A stretch of DNA of 64,000 nt from Halomicrococcus gelatinilyticus (GCA_024227995.1 CP100465.1:1240001-1304000), one strand, 5' to 3'. Shown: positions 42,783 to 52,987, counted from the first letter of the stretch. Numbers and translations: made by a program. The notes: generated from the letters alone by a model not told the origin.

Positions 42783-43134
42783 GGATTCCCGTTACCGTCG
42801 GATTATGTATAGTTCTATGGTCCGTTCGCCCGCGTAGGACGAGCTTGACGCGTCGAACACCCACGCTACGGGATTTCGGGCCCCCTGAACGGACGCCCTG
42901 GTCTGGCGGCGGAGTCGGTCAATCACCGGGTACCGGGGATCAGGGTCCTGAAACCGGTCGGGGGGACGACCGTACGGCGGCCGTACGGGCCGGGCGACCC
43001 GTCGCAGACCTCGGCCAGCGGCCTCGACGCGACCGGCTCCGTCGACGGAGAGCGATTTCTTCACCGGACGGGGACCGTTACTTCTGCGGACGCGGACGTA
43101 AACATACAAGACCGACCGCTCGATAGGGACAGGT
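42783..43134. other. 352-base divergent intergenic region
   Basis: Holds the truA promoter on the left and, on the right, a TAAACATAC element (43099-43107) about 32 bases before the arylsulfotransferase ATG. Between them lies two copies of the self-complementary octamer CCGTACGG separated by three bases (42970-42988). No coding frame is convincing. Confidence 0.6.
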
Positions 43135-44523
43135 ATGTCAGCAGCCTCCAGGCGGCGGGCGTTCGCCGTCGTCGCCGCGGTCCTGTGTTCGCTCTCCCTT
43201 CTGGCCGCTCCGATGGCCGCAGGCGAAAGCGGGAACGACCAGCCCACCACCTGCGTCGGGACGATGGAGCAGCCCGCGAACGGGACGACCGTCGTCGCCG
43301 TCCAGGGGTTCACCTGGCACGACGGGGCCACGAAGAAGCCGGCGAAGCTCGTCGGCCTCGGGCCGCGCGGCCAGGTGAAGTGGGTCCATCACAGCGCCGA
43401 ACACGGCGTCTCCTGGCAGTACGACGTCGACCCGATGGACAACGGCAACGTCTTCGTCACCGCGACGAGCGACGGGAAGACGAAGGTCTACGAGTTCGAC
43501 CCCCGCACCCAGAAACACGTCTGGGAGGAGACACTCCACATCGAGGACACCCACGACGTCGACCTCATCAACGACGGCACCCAGCTGCTCGTGGCGAACA
43601 TGAAGAACTACGACGAGAAGACCGAGACGAACAACGACAGCATCTTCGTCTACGACCTCCAGAAGGACGAGATCGTCTGGCGCTGGTTCTTCCGCGACCA
43701 CTACGACGAGAGCGTCGGCGGCAACTACACCCGCGACTGGACGCACGTCAACGACGTCGACAAGATCGGCGACGGGCGCTACCTGGCGTCGCCGCGCAAC
43801 TTCGACCAGGCCATCGTCGTCGACCGCGAGACCGACGAGATAACGATGCAACTGGGCGAAGACGGGAACCACTCCGTCCTCTACGAGCAGCACAACCCCG
43901 ACTTCCTCCGGAACGACAACCTCACCGCGACGATGCTGGTCGCCGACTCGGAGAACAGGCGCATCGTCGAGTACGAGCGGGGCGGCGACGGCTGGGCGAA
44001 GACCTGGCAGCTGGGGACCGGCGACGACCTCAAGTGGCCGCGCGACGCCGACCGCCTGCCGAACGGCAACACGCTCGTCAGCGACTCCCGAAACCACCGC
44101 GTGGTGGAGGTGACGCCGACCGGCGAGGTCGTCTGGGAGGTCTACGCACCGTTCCTGGTGTACGACGCCGCGCGCCTCAAGACCGGCGAGCACGCAGGCG
44201 GGCCGACCATCGCCGACCTGAACGCCACCGGCACGTACAGCCTGGAGGGCGACGCCGCGCTCTACGAGAACTGGAGCAACCTCGAACGCTGTCACGCCGA
44301 CCTCCAGCAGATCGACGGCTGGGCCCCCGGCCAGGAGCCGACCACGACGACCAGCACGGGAACCGGCGGCACGGGTGAGAGCGGCGTCAACGACGACAGC
44401 GACGGTAACGACGGCGTCCTGGGGACCACGACGACCCCGGACGGCCAGCCCGGCTTCGGTGCCGGCGTCGCGCTCGCCGCCCTGCTGGTGACGGTCGCCC
44501 TGCTCGCCCGCCGTCGCGCCTGA
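43135..44523 (+). CDS. Arylsulfotransferase-like surface protein with PGF-CTERM
   Basis: 462 aa. Sec signal peptide (1-30), a six-bladed propeller of the arylsulfotransferase (ASST, Arylsulfotran_2) type, a Thr/Gly-rich linker (about 400-430) and a PGF-CTERM ending (Gly-Gln-Pro-Gly-Phe-Gly, helix, Arg-Arg-Arg). Conserved pieces are Asp-Trp-Thr-His-Val-Asn-Asp-Val-Asp, Glu-Gln-His-Asn-Pro and Trp-Pro-Arg-Asp-Ala-Asp-Arg-Leu. ASST enzymes move sulfate between phenolic donors and acceptors; activity on a real substrate is unproven in archaea. It is expected to be lipid-anchored at the surface after archaeosortase processing. The neighbour at 44658 is a paralogue. Confidence 0.88.
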   Translation: MSAASRRRAFAVVAAVLCSLSLLAAPMAAGESGNDQPTTCVGTMEQPANGTTVVAVQGFTWHDGATKKPAKLVGLGPRGQVKWVHHSAEHGVSWQYDVDPMDNGNVFVTATSDGKTKVYEFDPRTQKHVWEETLHIEDTHDVDLINDGTQLLVANMKNYDEKTETNNDSIFVYDLQKDEIVWRWFFRDHYDESVGGNYTRDWTHVNDVDKIGDGRYLASPRNFDQAIVVDRETDEITMQLGEDGNHSVLYEQHNPDFLRNDNLTATMLVADSENRRIVEYERGGDGWAKTWQLGTGDDLKWPRDADRLPNGNTLVSDSRNHRVVEVTPTGEVVWEVYAPFLVYDAARLKTGEHAGGPTIADLNATGTYSLEGDAALYENWSNLERCHADLQQIDGWAPGQEPTTTTSTGTGGTGESGVNDDSDGNDGVLGTTTTPDGQPGFGAGVALAALLVTVALLARRRA

Positions 44524-44657
44524 CCCCGCTCCCCCGCGACCGACCGCTACTCACCCATCGTCCGGCCCTCAATCCGAGGCGAGGACCGGTCGCGGCCCGG
44601 TCACCGGCGGCGGTGACGGGGACCAACCTACAAGGACCCGGACGCTGTACGGCGTGC

Positions 44658-45926
44658 ATGGTCTCGGGGGGAGGGAACCGGAGCGTAGCGGTCGCAGTGG
44701 CACTGGTGTGTTGTCTGTGGGCGGTCGCGCCGCCCGCCGCGGCGCAGTCGAGCGGCGCGCAGTCGGACGGCGTCGAGAGCCCGTGCGTGGGGACGATGGA
44801 GCAGCCCGCGAACGGGACGACCGTCGTCGCCGTCCAGGGGTACAACACGAGCGGCAAACAGCCGGCGATGCTGGTCGGCGTCGGCCCGCGCGGCGCCGTG
44901 CGCTGGGTCCACCACAGCGCCGAGAAGCACGACGCGGTCTGGCAGTACGACGTCGATCCGATGGCGAACGGCAACGTCTTCGTCACCGCGGCGGTCCGGG
45001 GCAAGGACACGCTCGTCTACGAGTTCGACCCCGAGACCCAGGAGACGGTCTGGAGCGAGCGGTTCGACGCCCGCGACACCCACGACGCCGACCTCATCGA
45101 CGACGGGTCGGCCGTCGTCGTCGCCAACATGCGCAACGCCGACCCGGCGAACGGCACCAACGACGACCGGGTGTTCGTCTACAACCGCACGCAGGAGGAG
45201 GTGACCTGGGAGTGGCGCTTCGCCGACCACTACCCGAAGGACGTCGGCGGCAACTTCAGCAATGACTGGACGCACGTCAACGACGTCGACCCGATGGGCA
45301 ACGGCACCTTCCTCCTCTCGCCGCGCAACTTCGACCAGGTCATCGCCGTCGACCGCGCGACCGGCGAGATAACGATGCAGCTGGGAGCGGACGGCGACCA
45401 CGACACGCTGCACGAGCAGCACAACCCGTCCTACCTCGAGAGCGAGAACGGCACGGCGACGCTGCTGGTGGCCGACAGCGACAACCACCGGATCGTCGAG
45501 TACGCACGCCGGAACGGGTCGTGGGAGCGGACGTGGACGCTCGGCTCCAGGCAGTCGCTGCACTGGCCGCGGGACGCCGACCGCCTGCAGAACGGCAACA
45601 CGCTCGTCGCCGACACGAAGAACCAGCGGGTCGTCGAGGTGACGCCGACCGGCGAGGTCGTCTGGGAGGTGTACGCGCCCTGGCTCGTCTACGACGCCGC
45701 GCGGCTCCCCCAGGTCGACGAGAGCAGTGGGCCGACCGTCGCCGACCAGAACGCGACGGGCCGATACGACCTGACCGGAAGCGCGAACCTGCACGCGAAC
45801 GAGAGCCGCCTCGCGGCGTGTCACGCGCGCCTGATGGACGTAGAGGGGCTGACGGCCGCGGGACGGGCGGCGTACGGCGAGGGTGAGAAGCGAGAGGGAG
45901 ACGCGAACGAGAGGCAGGACGGCTAG
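44658..45926 (+). CDS. Arylsulfotransferase-like secreted protein (tandem paralogue)
   Basis: 422 aa, closely similar to the gene before it, including 52 identical bases (44790-44841 against 43258-43309). It has a Sec signal (about 1-30) and the same propeller motifs (Asp-Trp-Thr-His-Val-Asn-Asp-Val-Asp, Glu-Gln-His-Asn-Pro, Trp-Pro-Arg-Asp-Ala-Asp). It lacks the Thr-rich linker and PGF-CTERM and ends in a short charged tail, so the product should be released rather than anchored. The ATG at 44658 begins the signal peptide; the 15-codon extension upstream is not signal-like. Confidence 0.87.
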   Translation: MVSGGGNRSVAVAVALVCCLWAVAPPAAAQSSGAQSDGVESPCVGTMEQPANGTTVVAVQGYNTSGKQPAMLVGVGPRGAVRWVHHSAEKHDAVWQYDVDPMANGNVFVTAAVRGKDTLVYEFDPETQETVWSERFDARDTHDADLIDDGSAVVVANMRNADPANGTNDDRVFVYNRTQEEVTWEWRFADHYPKDVGGNFSNDWTHVNDVDPMGNGTFLLSPRNFDQVIAVDRATGEITMQLGADGDHDTLHEQHNPSYLESENGTATLLVADSDNHRIVEYARRNGSWERTWTLGSRQSLHWPRDADRLQNGNTLVADTKNQRVVEVTPTGEVVWEVYAPWLVYDAARLPQVDESSGPTVADQNATGRYDLTGSANLHANESRLAACHARLMDVEGLTAAGRAAYGEGEKREGDANERQDG

Positions 45927-45943
45927 CGGGCCGACGTCCGAAT

Positions 45944-46762
45944 CTACAGCTGGTACTGCTCGCCGTCGACGGCCAGCGGCTCCTCGAACGCCTCGTCGGC
46001 GGGGTAGAAGTGCGAGACGTGGACGAGGCGCACCTCGCGGGCGTCGAGTTCGTCCGCCAGCGCGAGCGCCCCCTCGCGGGTCATGTGCTTGGTGCCGAAC
46101 GTGCGCGGGACGCCCTCGTCGTCGTGGTGGTCGCCGCCGACCGGGTGGGGGTCGGCCAGCGACGCCGGGACGATGGCGTCGGCGAGCAGCAGGTCGGCGT
46201 CGGCGAGCGCCGCCCGCGACGCCTCGGGGATGTCGTAGTTCGTGTCGCCCGTGAGCGCGAGCTTCGTCCCGTCGCGCTCGACGACGACGCCGTAGCAGAG
46301 CATCGGGGGATGTTCGACGGGGACGAGCGTCACGTCGAACCCGCAGGTGGAGAACGTCTCGTACGGTGCGTGGCCGTGGACCGTCAGCGGCCGGAGGTAG
46401 TCGTACTGGTCGCGAACCGAGTCGGCGACGCTCTCGCCGGTCACGGGGTCGACCTCGTTCGCGGCGTGGACCGCCAGCGAGTCGAGCAGGCGGTGGGCGT
46501 TGCCGAGGCCGTGGAGGTGGTCGAAGTGAACGTGCGTGGCGACGGCGGCGTCCGGCAGCGGCACGTCCTGTTCGAGGAACTGGTGGCGGAGGTCGGGGCT
46601 CAGGTCGACCAGCAGCGACTCGCCGGTGGCCTCGTTGCGGACGTGCACCGAGAAGCGGGTGCGCTCGACGCCGCGCTCGCGGGCCGCCGTGCACGTCTCG
46701 CAGTCACAGCGGGGCGTCGGCGTGCCGGTCGTGTCGCCGGTTCCGAGGAGTGTGACCTGCAT
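45944..46762 (-). CDS. MBL-fold metallo-hydrolase (PhnP-like)
   Basis: 272 aa metallo-beta-lactamase fold. The metal motif Thr-His-Val-His-Phe-Asp-His-Leu-His-Gly lies near residues 80-89. A Gly-Asp-Thr-Asn-Tyr metal-bridging aspartate and a final Val-Ser-His-Phe-Tyr are present. The N-terminal Gly-Thr-Gly-Asp-Thr plus Cys-Asp-Cys-Glu-Thr-Cys suits the PhnP/phosphodiesterase group that opens cyclic phosphates. The substrate in this organism is uncertain. Confidence 0.9.
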   Translation of the reverse strand: MQVTLLGTGDTTGTPTPRCDCETCTAARERGVERTRFSVHVRNEATGESLLVDLSPDLRHQFLEQDVPLPDAAVATHVHFDHLHGLGNAHRLLDSLAVHAANEVDPVTGESVADSVRDQYDYLRPLTVHGHAPYETFSTCGFDVTLVPVEHPPMLCYGVVVERDGTKLALTGDTNYDIPEASRAALADADLLLADAIVPASLADPHPVGGDHHDDEGVPRTFGTKHMTREGALALADELDAREVRLVHVSHFYPADEAFEEPLAVDGEQYQL

Positions 46763-46862
46763 CCGGTGGGGATTGCCGTTTCTGGTACAAGAGTCTCCCG
46801 CTGGCGTGCGGTGCGGTGGCGGATGGCACGGCCGGCGACCGCCGACGGCCCGCGAACGCCCG

Positions 46863-48161
46863 TCAGGTGGTCGTCGACCGCCCGACGGGCGAGTCGACGA
46901 GCCAGGTGACGCTCGCGCCGACGAGGAAGACGACGCCCAGCATCGCGACCGCCGCGGTCTCGGTCACGGCGTCGGCGACGACGCCCGCCGCGAGCACCAT
47001 CGGGACGCGCAGGAGACGCCACAGCATCGAGAACGCGCTCAGCGTCGTCGCCCGCCCCGCGGAGCCGACGTGGTCGTTCAGGTGGCCGTTCACGATGGGC
47101 AACAGGAGCGCCTTCGACCCGCGGAGCGCGACGAACATCGGTAGCGCGGCGACGATGGCGAGTCGGGGGAGCACGAGCGTGACCGCCGTCACGGCGGGGA
47201 CGACGAGGAGCGCACCCCAGAGGCCGAGCGCCGCCTCGACGTCGCCTGCAAAGTAGCTGGCGACGGCCGAGACGGCGGTGAACCCCGCGTAGAGGACTCC
47301 GAGGACGACGCCGAGCGGCAGGGAGTGGCCTGCGACCGTCGCGGACTCCAGGGTCGCCCGGAACAGTTCCTCGGTCACGGGCTGGATGTAGGCGTCGGCG
47401 GCGGTGGTGACCGCGAAGAAGAGGCCGACGTAGACCACGAAGGGACGGAGCGGACGCGCGGTGAACTGCCGGCGAACGAGCGGGAGCGTCTCCAGGAGGG
47501 TGATGTGCCCGTCCGCGTCGGCGTCCGCGTCGTCAGCGCCCGGGTCGCGGGTCGCGTCGTCGATACCGGGACCGTCGGCCGGGTCGCCAGCGCTCCGGTC
47601 GTCGTTCGCACGTCGCCGGGTCGACGGGAGCGTGAACAGGACGGCGAGGCCGAGGCCGTTGAGCGCGAGGGACGCGACGAACGGGTACCGCGGGTCGACG
47701 GCGTACAGCGCGCCGCCGCCGATCATCGTCGCGACGGAGGTCCAGCGCATGACCGACGCGCCGCGGCCGCGGACGCGGACGAAGTCGTCGGCGTCGAAGT
47801 GCTCGTCGAGGACCTCGTACAGCCAGGCGTCGGCGCTGCCGGAGGCGAACGCCAGCGCGAGCGCCCAGAGCACGTAGAAGAGCACGTACGGCCAGTACGA
47901 CTGCGCGACGACGAATCCGGCCAGCGAGAGCACCGTGAAGACGACCGAGAGCGCGAGGCTCGTCCGGCGGCCGTACCGGTCGCCGACGTAGCCGGTCGGG
48001 ACCTCGCCGAGGACGACGAGCGCCGCGCTCAACGCACTCAGCGTCCCGTACTGCGTGAACGAGACGTCGCGCAGCACGAACAGGGTGAAGATGGGGGAGA
48101 TGAAGCCGACCGACCGCGTCGCCTGGAAGCAGTAGTACTTGCCGATGAGACGATCCGCCAT
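46863..48161 (-). CDS. MFS transporter
   Basis: 432 aa with about twelve transmembrane helices in two halves, separated by a long hydrophilic acidic loop (about residues 185-225) rich in Asp/Ala. The MFS signature Gly-Asp-Arg-Tyr-Gly-Arg-Arg-Thr follows helix 2. This is a secondary carrier in the cytoplasmic membrane; its substrate is not readable. It lies 133 bases downstream of the AAA ATPase on the same strand. Confidence 0.88.
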   Translation of the reverse strand: MADRLIGKYYCFQATRSVGFISPIFTLFVLRDVSFTQYGTLSALSAALVVLGEVPTGYVGDRYGRRTSLALSVVFTVLSLAGFVVAQSYWPYVLFYVLWALALAFASGSADAWLYEVLDEHFDADDFVRVRGRGASVMRWTSVATMIGGGALYAVDPRYPFVASLALNGLGLAVLFTLPSTRRRANDDRSAGDPADGPGIDDATRDPGADDADADADGHITLLETLPLVRRQFTARPLRPFVVYVGLFFAVTTAADAYIQPVTEELFRATLESATVAGHSLPLGVVLGVLYAGFTAVSAVASYFAGDVEAALGLWGALLVVPAVTAVTLVLPRLAIVAALPMFVALRGSKALLLPIVNGHLNDHVGSAGRATTLSAFSMLWRLLRVPMVLAAGVVADAVTETAAVAMLGVVFLVGASVTWLVDSPVGRSTTT

Positions 48162-48294
48162 GGGAGGTTCGTCACAGAGGACGGGAAAAAGGATTTCCTG
48201 AAGCGCCGTTATGTAGTCGTCCTGTCACCAGGGCGCAGGGGCCACGAAGGGTCGCTGGGTCGTCGGCGGACGTCGTGACTGCGCCGACGCGACG

Positions 48295-49641
48295 TCAGTG
48301 GTCGTGAGAGTGGCCGCCGTCGCCCGCGCCGCTGATGTCGCCGCCCGCGACCAGGGCGTCGTGGTCGCCCTCGATCATGTCGAGGTCCTTCAGGTTGTCG
48401 CGCTCCTCGAAGTTCTCGACGGCGCGCACCAGGTCGTCCTGCGTGAGGTCGGTGCGCTCCTCGGTGAGCGCGTCGAGGACCGCCTCGCGCAGCACCATCC
48501 GGAGGTCGCTGCCGGTGAGCCCCTCCGTGCGCTCGGCCAGCGCGTGCGGGTCGAAGTCCTCGATGTCCATCTCGCGGGTGATGACCCGGAGGATGTCCGC
48601 GCGCATCTGGTCGTCCGGCTTCGGGAAGTTGATGATCTCGTCGAACCGCCGCCACGCCGCGGCGTCGAGCTGGTCGGGGTGGTTGGTCGCGCCGATGAGG
48701 AGCACGTCGTCCTGGATGAGCGAGATGTCGTCGATGCTCTTCAGCAGCGTGTTGACCGCGCGCTTGATGGCGGCGTGCTCGTCGCTGCGGCGCGTCTTCG
48801 CGACGAAGTCGAACTCGTCCATGAAGAGGATGCACGGCGAGAGCCGCTTGGCCACCTCGAACACCTTCTCGACGTTCTTGGCCGTCTCGCCGAGGTACTG
48901 GCTCGTGATCATCGACAGCTTCACCTCGACGAACGGGAGGTCGAGGTCGTACCCCAGCGCCCGCGCGGTCGACGTCTTCCCCGTTCCGGGCGGCCCGACG
49001 AACAGGAGCTTGCCGATCTCGCGGAGGCCGATGTCGGCGAGGTACTCGCGGTGCTCGATGGCCTTCACTATCTTGTTGATCTCGGCCTCCTGGTTCTCGG
49101 TGAGGACGAGGTCGTCGAGCGTCATCTCGACCTCCTCGGGTGCGTGGATGTCGACGAGGTCGAGCATGTTCTCGCCGTCCTCCTCCTCGTCCTCCTCGCC
49201 GAAGTGCTCCTCCAGCAGGCTGTCGATCCACGCACGGTCGGCCTGTAGCGGTCGGTTGGCCTCACGCGCGGCCTCGTAGTCGACGTCCACCTCGGGACTG
49301 TCCTCGAAGGCGAACGCCAGCGTCGGGTTGGCCGCGACGCGGTCGGCGGCGCGGTCGAGGAACCACTGCTCCGCCATGTCCGGCTGGGTGAGTTCGAGGG
49401 TGCCGGAGAACTCGTCCCGGTCGGTGAACATCAGTTCCGAGACGGCGTCCCACGGCCGGTCGAGGTCGGTCGCCTCGCGGGCGGTCTCGACCGTCGCGCG
49501 GAGCGGCCGCTCGACCGACCCCTCGTGCCAGAACACCTGCCGTACCCACGGAGGCAGGTCGTTGGCGTCCAGTTCGTGGTGTTCGTCGTAGAGGTGCGTC
49601 GTGAGCAAGAACTCGATTACGTCCAGCGACCCGCTGCTCAT
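48295..49641 (-). CDS. AAA ATPase of FtsH/VCP-like type, stand-alone
   Basis: 448 aa. An acidic N-terminal domain of unknown fold (about 1-165) precedes an AAA domain: Walker A Gly-Pro-Pro-Gly-Thr-Gly-Lys-Thr (about 215-222), Walker B Ile-Leu-Phe-Met-Asp-Glu-Phe-Asp, sensor 1 Gly-Ala-Thr-Asn-His and a C-terminal lid (about 370-420). The tail ends in Gly-Gly-His-Ser-His-Asp-His, a possible metal-binding end. No protease domain is attached. ATG at 49641 is preferred to 49662 because a TATA-like GCTTAAGC (about 49669-49676) lies about 31 bases before it. Confidence 0.88.
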   Translation of the reverse strand: MSSGSLDVIEFLLTTHLYDEHHELDANDLPPWVRQVFWHEGSVERPLRATVETAREATDLDRPWDAVSELMFTDRDEFSGTLELTQPDMAEQWFLDRAADRVAANPTLAFAFEDSPEVDVDYEAAREANRPLQADRAWIDSLLEEHFGEEDEEEDGENMLDLVDIHAPEEVEMTLDDLVLTENQEAEINKIVKAIEHREYLADIGLREIGKLLFVGPPGTGKTSTARALGYDLDLPFVEVKLSMITSQYLGETAKNVEKVFEVAKRLSPCILFMDEFDFVAKTRRSDEHAAIKRAVNTLLKSIDDISLIQDDVLLIGATNHPDQLDAAAWRRFDEIINFPKPDDQMRADILRVITREMDIEDFDPHALAERTEGLTGSDLRMVLREAVLDALTEERTDLTQDDLVRAVENFEERDNLKDLDMIEGDHDALVAGGDISGAGDGGHSHDH

Positions 49642-49782
49642 TCTCCCGTGCTTTGATGCCACAGAAGCTTAAGCGCGTCGAACACTCCCTGTCGGAACGA
49701 CGACGACGAAGTGTCGGATCGACTGGTAGCAGCGCGTACGACGCCCAGCGCGGCGGTCGACAGCGCGAACGCCCGCGACGCC

Positions 49783-51702
49783 TCAGGCGTACGCACTGGG
49801 GTCCGGCGCGTCCTCCGGGAGTTCGTCCTGGTCGACGAAGATGACGATGCTGCTGACGGTACAGCCGCTGTCGAAGCCGAACCGCTGGACGTCGTAGCGG
49901 ACGTACCCCCCCATGTAGCGGTCGATGTCGCCGGCGACGTCCTCCTCACTGCTGCAGGTGCTGGCGTCGCCGAGCGCGACGACGATGGGCGGTTTGTCGT
50001 CGAGCATCCTGTCCAGGTCCTCCGTGCTCGCCACCTCCGCGTCGGCGGCCTCGAAGTACCACGCGAGCGGCAAGCGGGCGAACCAGCCGCCGCCGGCCGG
50101 CGGCACGTCGTGGTCGGACTCGTCCCGCGAGTTGAACTTCTCGCCGTAGAACAGCACGTCGGTCCCGTCGTTGCTCCGGGCGACGTGCTGGAGGTCGTCG
50201 AGCAGTGGCCCCATCTCCGTCGAGGACTGGGCGTACTGTACGAGGTCGTTGTCCGGACTCTGTGGGTTCTCGTAGGAGGTCGAGTACGCCGCCGTCCCGA
50301 CCTGCGCCGCGACGAGCAACAGGAGGACCGCGGCGGCAGCGACGCTGATGCCGTCGTCGCGCTGGTAGCCCTCCCAGCCCCAGCGGAAGATCAGCGCGAG
50401 GCCGACGGCCGCAGGGATGGCGAGCGGGACGATGGTGTGGACGAGCGCCCACGCCGCCTTGATGTCCATGACGAGTGGGTAGCCGAGCAGGCTGGCGACG
50501 CCCCAGTAGAAGCTGAACGAGACGAGCGGCGTCGGCCGCTCGCCGGAGTAGCGGTCCACGAGGAAGCCGACCGCCGCGAGCACGACGAGCGCGAGTGCGG
50601 CGGTCCAGACGACCTCGAGGTCGTGCCGGAGGAACGGGAGGTAGGGGTGGCCCTGCTTGCTGCCCGCCCACTCGCCGACGAACTCGTGCCACGATCCGAG
50701 CGTCGCCTGCTCGACCACGGCGGCGAACATGAGGGCGTCGCCGTTCGAGAGCGCCTTCCAGAGCCCCGGGCCGGGGCCGGTCATCGAGCGCGGCGCGTAG
50801 AAGAACACGATGATGGCGAAGAACTCCAGGACGACGCCGACGCTGACGGCGATACGGCGTGCGTTCGCGACGACCAGCGTGGCCGCCCAGCGGACGACGG
50901 CGGTGACCGTCTCGACGACGTACTCGCCGGCCGAGAGGTCCTCGTCGAGCGGGAGCGCGGCGACCAGCGCGGCGTACGCGCCCGTCACCTCGGCCCACCG
51001 ACGCCACGCCCAGTCGGGGACCGCCGCCGACAGGCCGTCGTTGCCGACGCGCCGCAGGAGCAGGCGGTGGTCGTACACCAGCACCGCCGCGCCGGCCCAG
51101 GCGACCGCGTACAGCAGGCCGTTCTCCTTCATCGTCAGACCGAGCGCGAACGCCGCGACGGCGGCGAAGAGGTACCGCACCTTCCAGGTGTCGTACGCGC
51201 GGACGGCGAAGCCGAGCGCGAACAGCATCGCCGCGCCGAGGAGCACGTCGTTGCGCATGAACCGCGAGTAGTACAGCAGGATGGGGTTCGTGGCGAGCAG
51301 CAGCGCCAGCGCGACCGTCTCGGAGTCGCGCAGTCGCTGGCGGAACAGCAGCGCGCTCAGCGGGAGGACGCCGCCCGCGAACGCGACGACGAACCGCATC
51401 GTGAAGTCGCTCGCACCGAACAGCGCGAAGAGGGTGGAGTTGACGTGGACGAGGAAGGGACCGTGAACGATGGGGCGGTACTCCCAGACGCCCGTCTCGA
51501 CGTAGCGGGCGATCCAGTAGGCGACCCGCGCCTCGTCCTGGTGAGCGACGCGCGTTCCGAGGCCGACGAGTCGGATAGCGAGCGCGAACGCCGCGACGAG
51601 GACGACGAGCGGAACGGGGTTGGCGAACCGTTCGAGGAGTCCGGTCTCGTCGCTGGCGGCGTACGACGTCGACCGGGTCTGTGTGGCGTCGGAGCCTGAC
51701 AT
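49783..51702 (-). CDS. Polytopic membrane protein of TIGR03663/Agl23 type
   Basis: 639 aa with about twelve transmembrane helices and a soluble C-terminal domain (from about residue 480). It resembles the TIGR03663 group of GT39-like proteins, noted in archaea as flippase-activity-associated Agl23. The N-terminal Thr-Arg-Val-Ala-His-Gln-Asp-Glu-Ala-Arg motif after the first helix resembles the catalytic acidic site of GT-C glycosyltransferases. It probably acts on lipid-linked sugars in protein glycosylation; the exact role is uncertain. It is divergent from the thiolase gene. Confidence 0.85.
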   Translation of the reverse strand: MSGSDATQTRSTSYAASDETGLLERFANPVPLVVLVAAFALAIRLVGLGTRVAHQDEARVAYWIARYVETGVWEYRPIVHGPFLVHVNSTLFALFGASDFTMRFVVAFAGGVLPLSALLFRQRLRDSETVALALLLATNPILLYYSRFMRNDVLLGAAMLFALGFAVRAYDTWKVRYLFAAVAAFALGLTMKENGLLYAVAWAGAAVLVYDHRLLLRRVGNDGLSAAVPDWAWRRWAEVTGAYAALVAALPLDEDLSAGEYVVETVTAVVRWAATLVVANARRIAVSVGVVLEFFAIIVFFYAPRSMTGPGPGLWKALSNGDALMFAAVVEQATLGSWHEFVGEWAGSKQGHPYLPFLRHDLEVVWTAALALVVLAAVGFLVDRYSGERPTPLVSFSFYWGVASLLGYPLVMDIKAAWALVHTIVPLAIPAAVGLALIFRWGWEGYQRDDGISVAAAAVLLLLVAAQVGTAAYSTSYENPQSPDNDLVQYAQSSTEMGPLLDDLQHVARSNDGTDVLFYGEKFNSRDESDHDVPPAGGGWFARLPLAWYFEAADAEVASTEDLDRMLDDKPPIVVALGDASTCSSEEDVAGDIDRYMGGYVRYDVQRFGFDSGCTVSSIVIFVDQDELPEDAPDPSAYA

Positions 51703-51838
51703 TGGAGGGGTTACAGACGCTATGGACCGGCGCCGACCAAATAGTTTCTGAAGCGGGCTAGTTAGTGAACTTTCAAATCGTTTCTCGTTTACCGTCGTTC
51801 AACCCCAACTTAAGACCCCTGAGGTACAAAACCCGCCC

Positions 51839-52987
51839 ATGGGTAGCGACACCGTACCGGTTATCGCAAGGGCAGTTCGAACCCCGCAAGGAAAGCAGGA
51901 CGGCGTGTTCGCCGACACGCGCAGCGAGGACCTCTCGGTCCCGCTCGTCAACGACATCCTGGAGGAGACGGGCCTGACGGGCGAGCACATCGACGACCTG
52001 ATGTGGGGCGTCGCCCAGCAGCGCGAGGAGCAGGACAACAACATCGCGCGCATCATCGCGCTCCTCTCGGACCTCGGCGAGGGCGTTCCCGGCGCGTCCA
52101 TCAACCGCTGGTGTGCCTCCTCGATGCAGGCGATCATCAGCGCGAGCGACGCCATCCGGGCGGGGCAGCGCGACGCCATCATCGCGGGCGGCGTCGAGAA
52201 CATGTCCCGCGTCCCGATGGAAGGGTCCTACAGCGGTCGCGGCTTCCACCCCGAACTCAACGAGCTGTACAACCTCCCCGAACTCCAGATGGGGATGACC
52301 GCCGAGAAGGTCGCCGAGGAGTACGAGGTCTCCCGCGAGGCTCAGGACGAGTACGCGCTCCGGAGCCACCAGCGCGCCGCCGAGGCGACGGAGTCCGGCA
52401 AGTTCGACGACCAGATCGTCCCCATCGAGACCGACGAGGGCCTCGTCGAGGAGGACGAGGGCATCCGCCCCGACACCAGCATGGAGGCGCTCCAGGGCCT
52501 GCCGAGCGTCTTCGTCGCGGACGGGTCCGTCACTCCGGGTAACTCCTCGCAGATCTCCGACGGCGCGGCCGCGACGCTCGTCACCAGCGAGGCGTTCGCC
52601 GAGGAGCACGGCCTCGACGTCATGGCCTACGTCGGCGACAACAACGTCGCGGGCGTCGACCCGACCGTGATGGGCATCGGTCCCGTCCCGGCGACGCGCG
52701 GCCTGCTCGAGCGCACCGGCGAGTCCATCGACGACTTCGACCTCGTCGAACTGAACGAGGCGTTCGCCAGCCAGACGGTGTACGCCCGCCGCGAGCTCGG
52801 CATCCCCGAGGAGAAGTTCAACGTCAACGGCGGTGCCATCGCCCTCGGCCACCCGCTCGGTGCCTCCGGCGCGCGACTGCCCGTGACGCTCATCCACGAG
52901 ATGATCCGCCAGGACGCCGAGAAGGGCCTCGCCACGCTCTGCGTCGGCTTCGGCCAGGGCGCGGCCGTCACCTTCGAGCGGAAGTAA
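51839..52987 (+). CDS. Acetyl-CoA C-acyltransferase (thiolase)
   Basis: 382 aa degradative-type thiolase. The acylated cysteine is Cys92 in Asn-Arg-Trp-Cys-Ala-Ser-Ser. The general-base His lies in [12 protein letters not shown], and a second Cys in Leu-Cys-Val-Gly-Phe-Gly near the end. It cleaves 3-ketoacyl-CoA or condenses acetyl-CoA; beta-oxidation or polymer metabolism are both possible. A TATA-like ACTTAAGA (51808-51815) lies 28 bases before the ATG. Confidence 0.93.
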   Translation: MGSDTVPVIARAVRTPQGKQDGVFADTRSEDLSVPLVNDILEETGLTGEHIDDLMWGVAQQREEQDNNIARIIALLSDLGEGVPGASINRWCASSMQAIISASDAIRAGQRDAIIAGGVENMSRVPMEGSYSGRGFHPELNELYNLPELQMGMTAEKVAEEYEVSREAQDEYALRSHQRAAEATESGKFDDQIVPIETDEGLVEEDEGIRPDTSMEALQGLPSVFVADGSVTPGNSSQISDGAAATLVTSEAFAEEHGLDVMAYVGDNNVAGVDPTVMGIGPVPATRGLLERTGESIDDFDLVELNEAFASQTVYARRELGIPEEKFNVNGGAIALGHPLGASGARLPVTLIHEMIRQDAEKGLATLCVGFGQGAAVTFERK

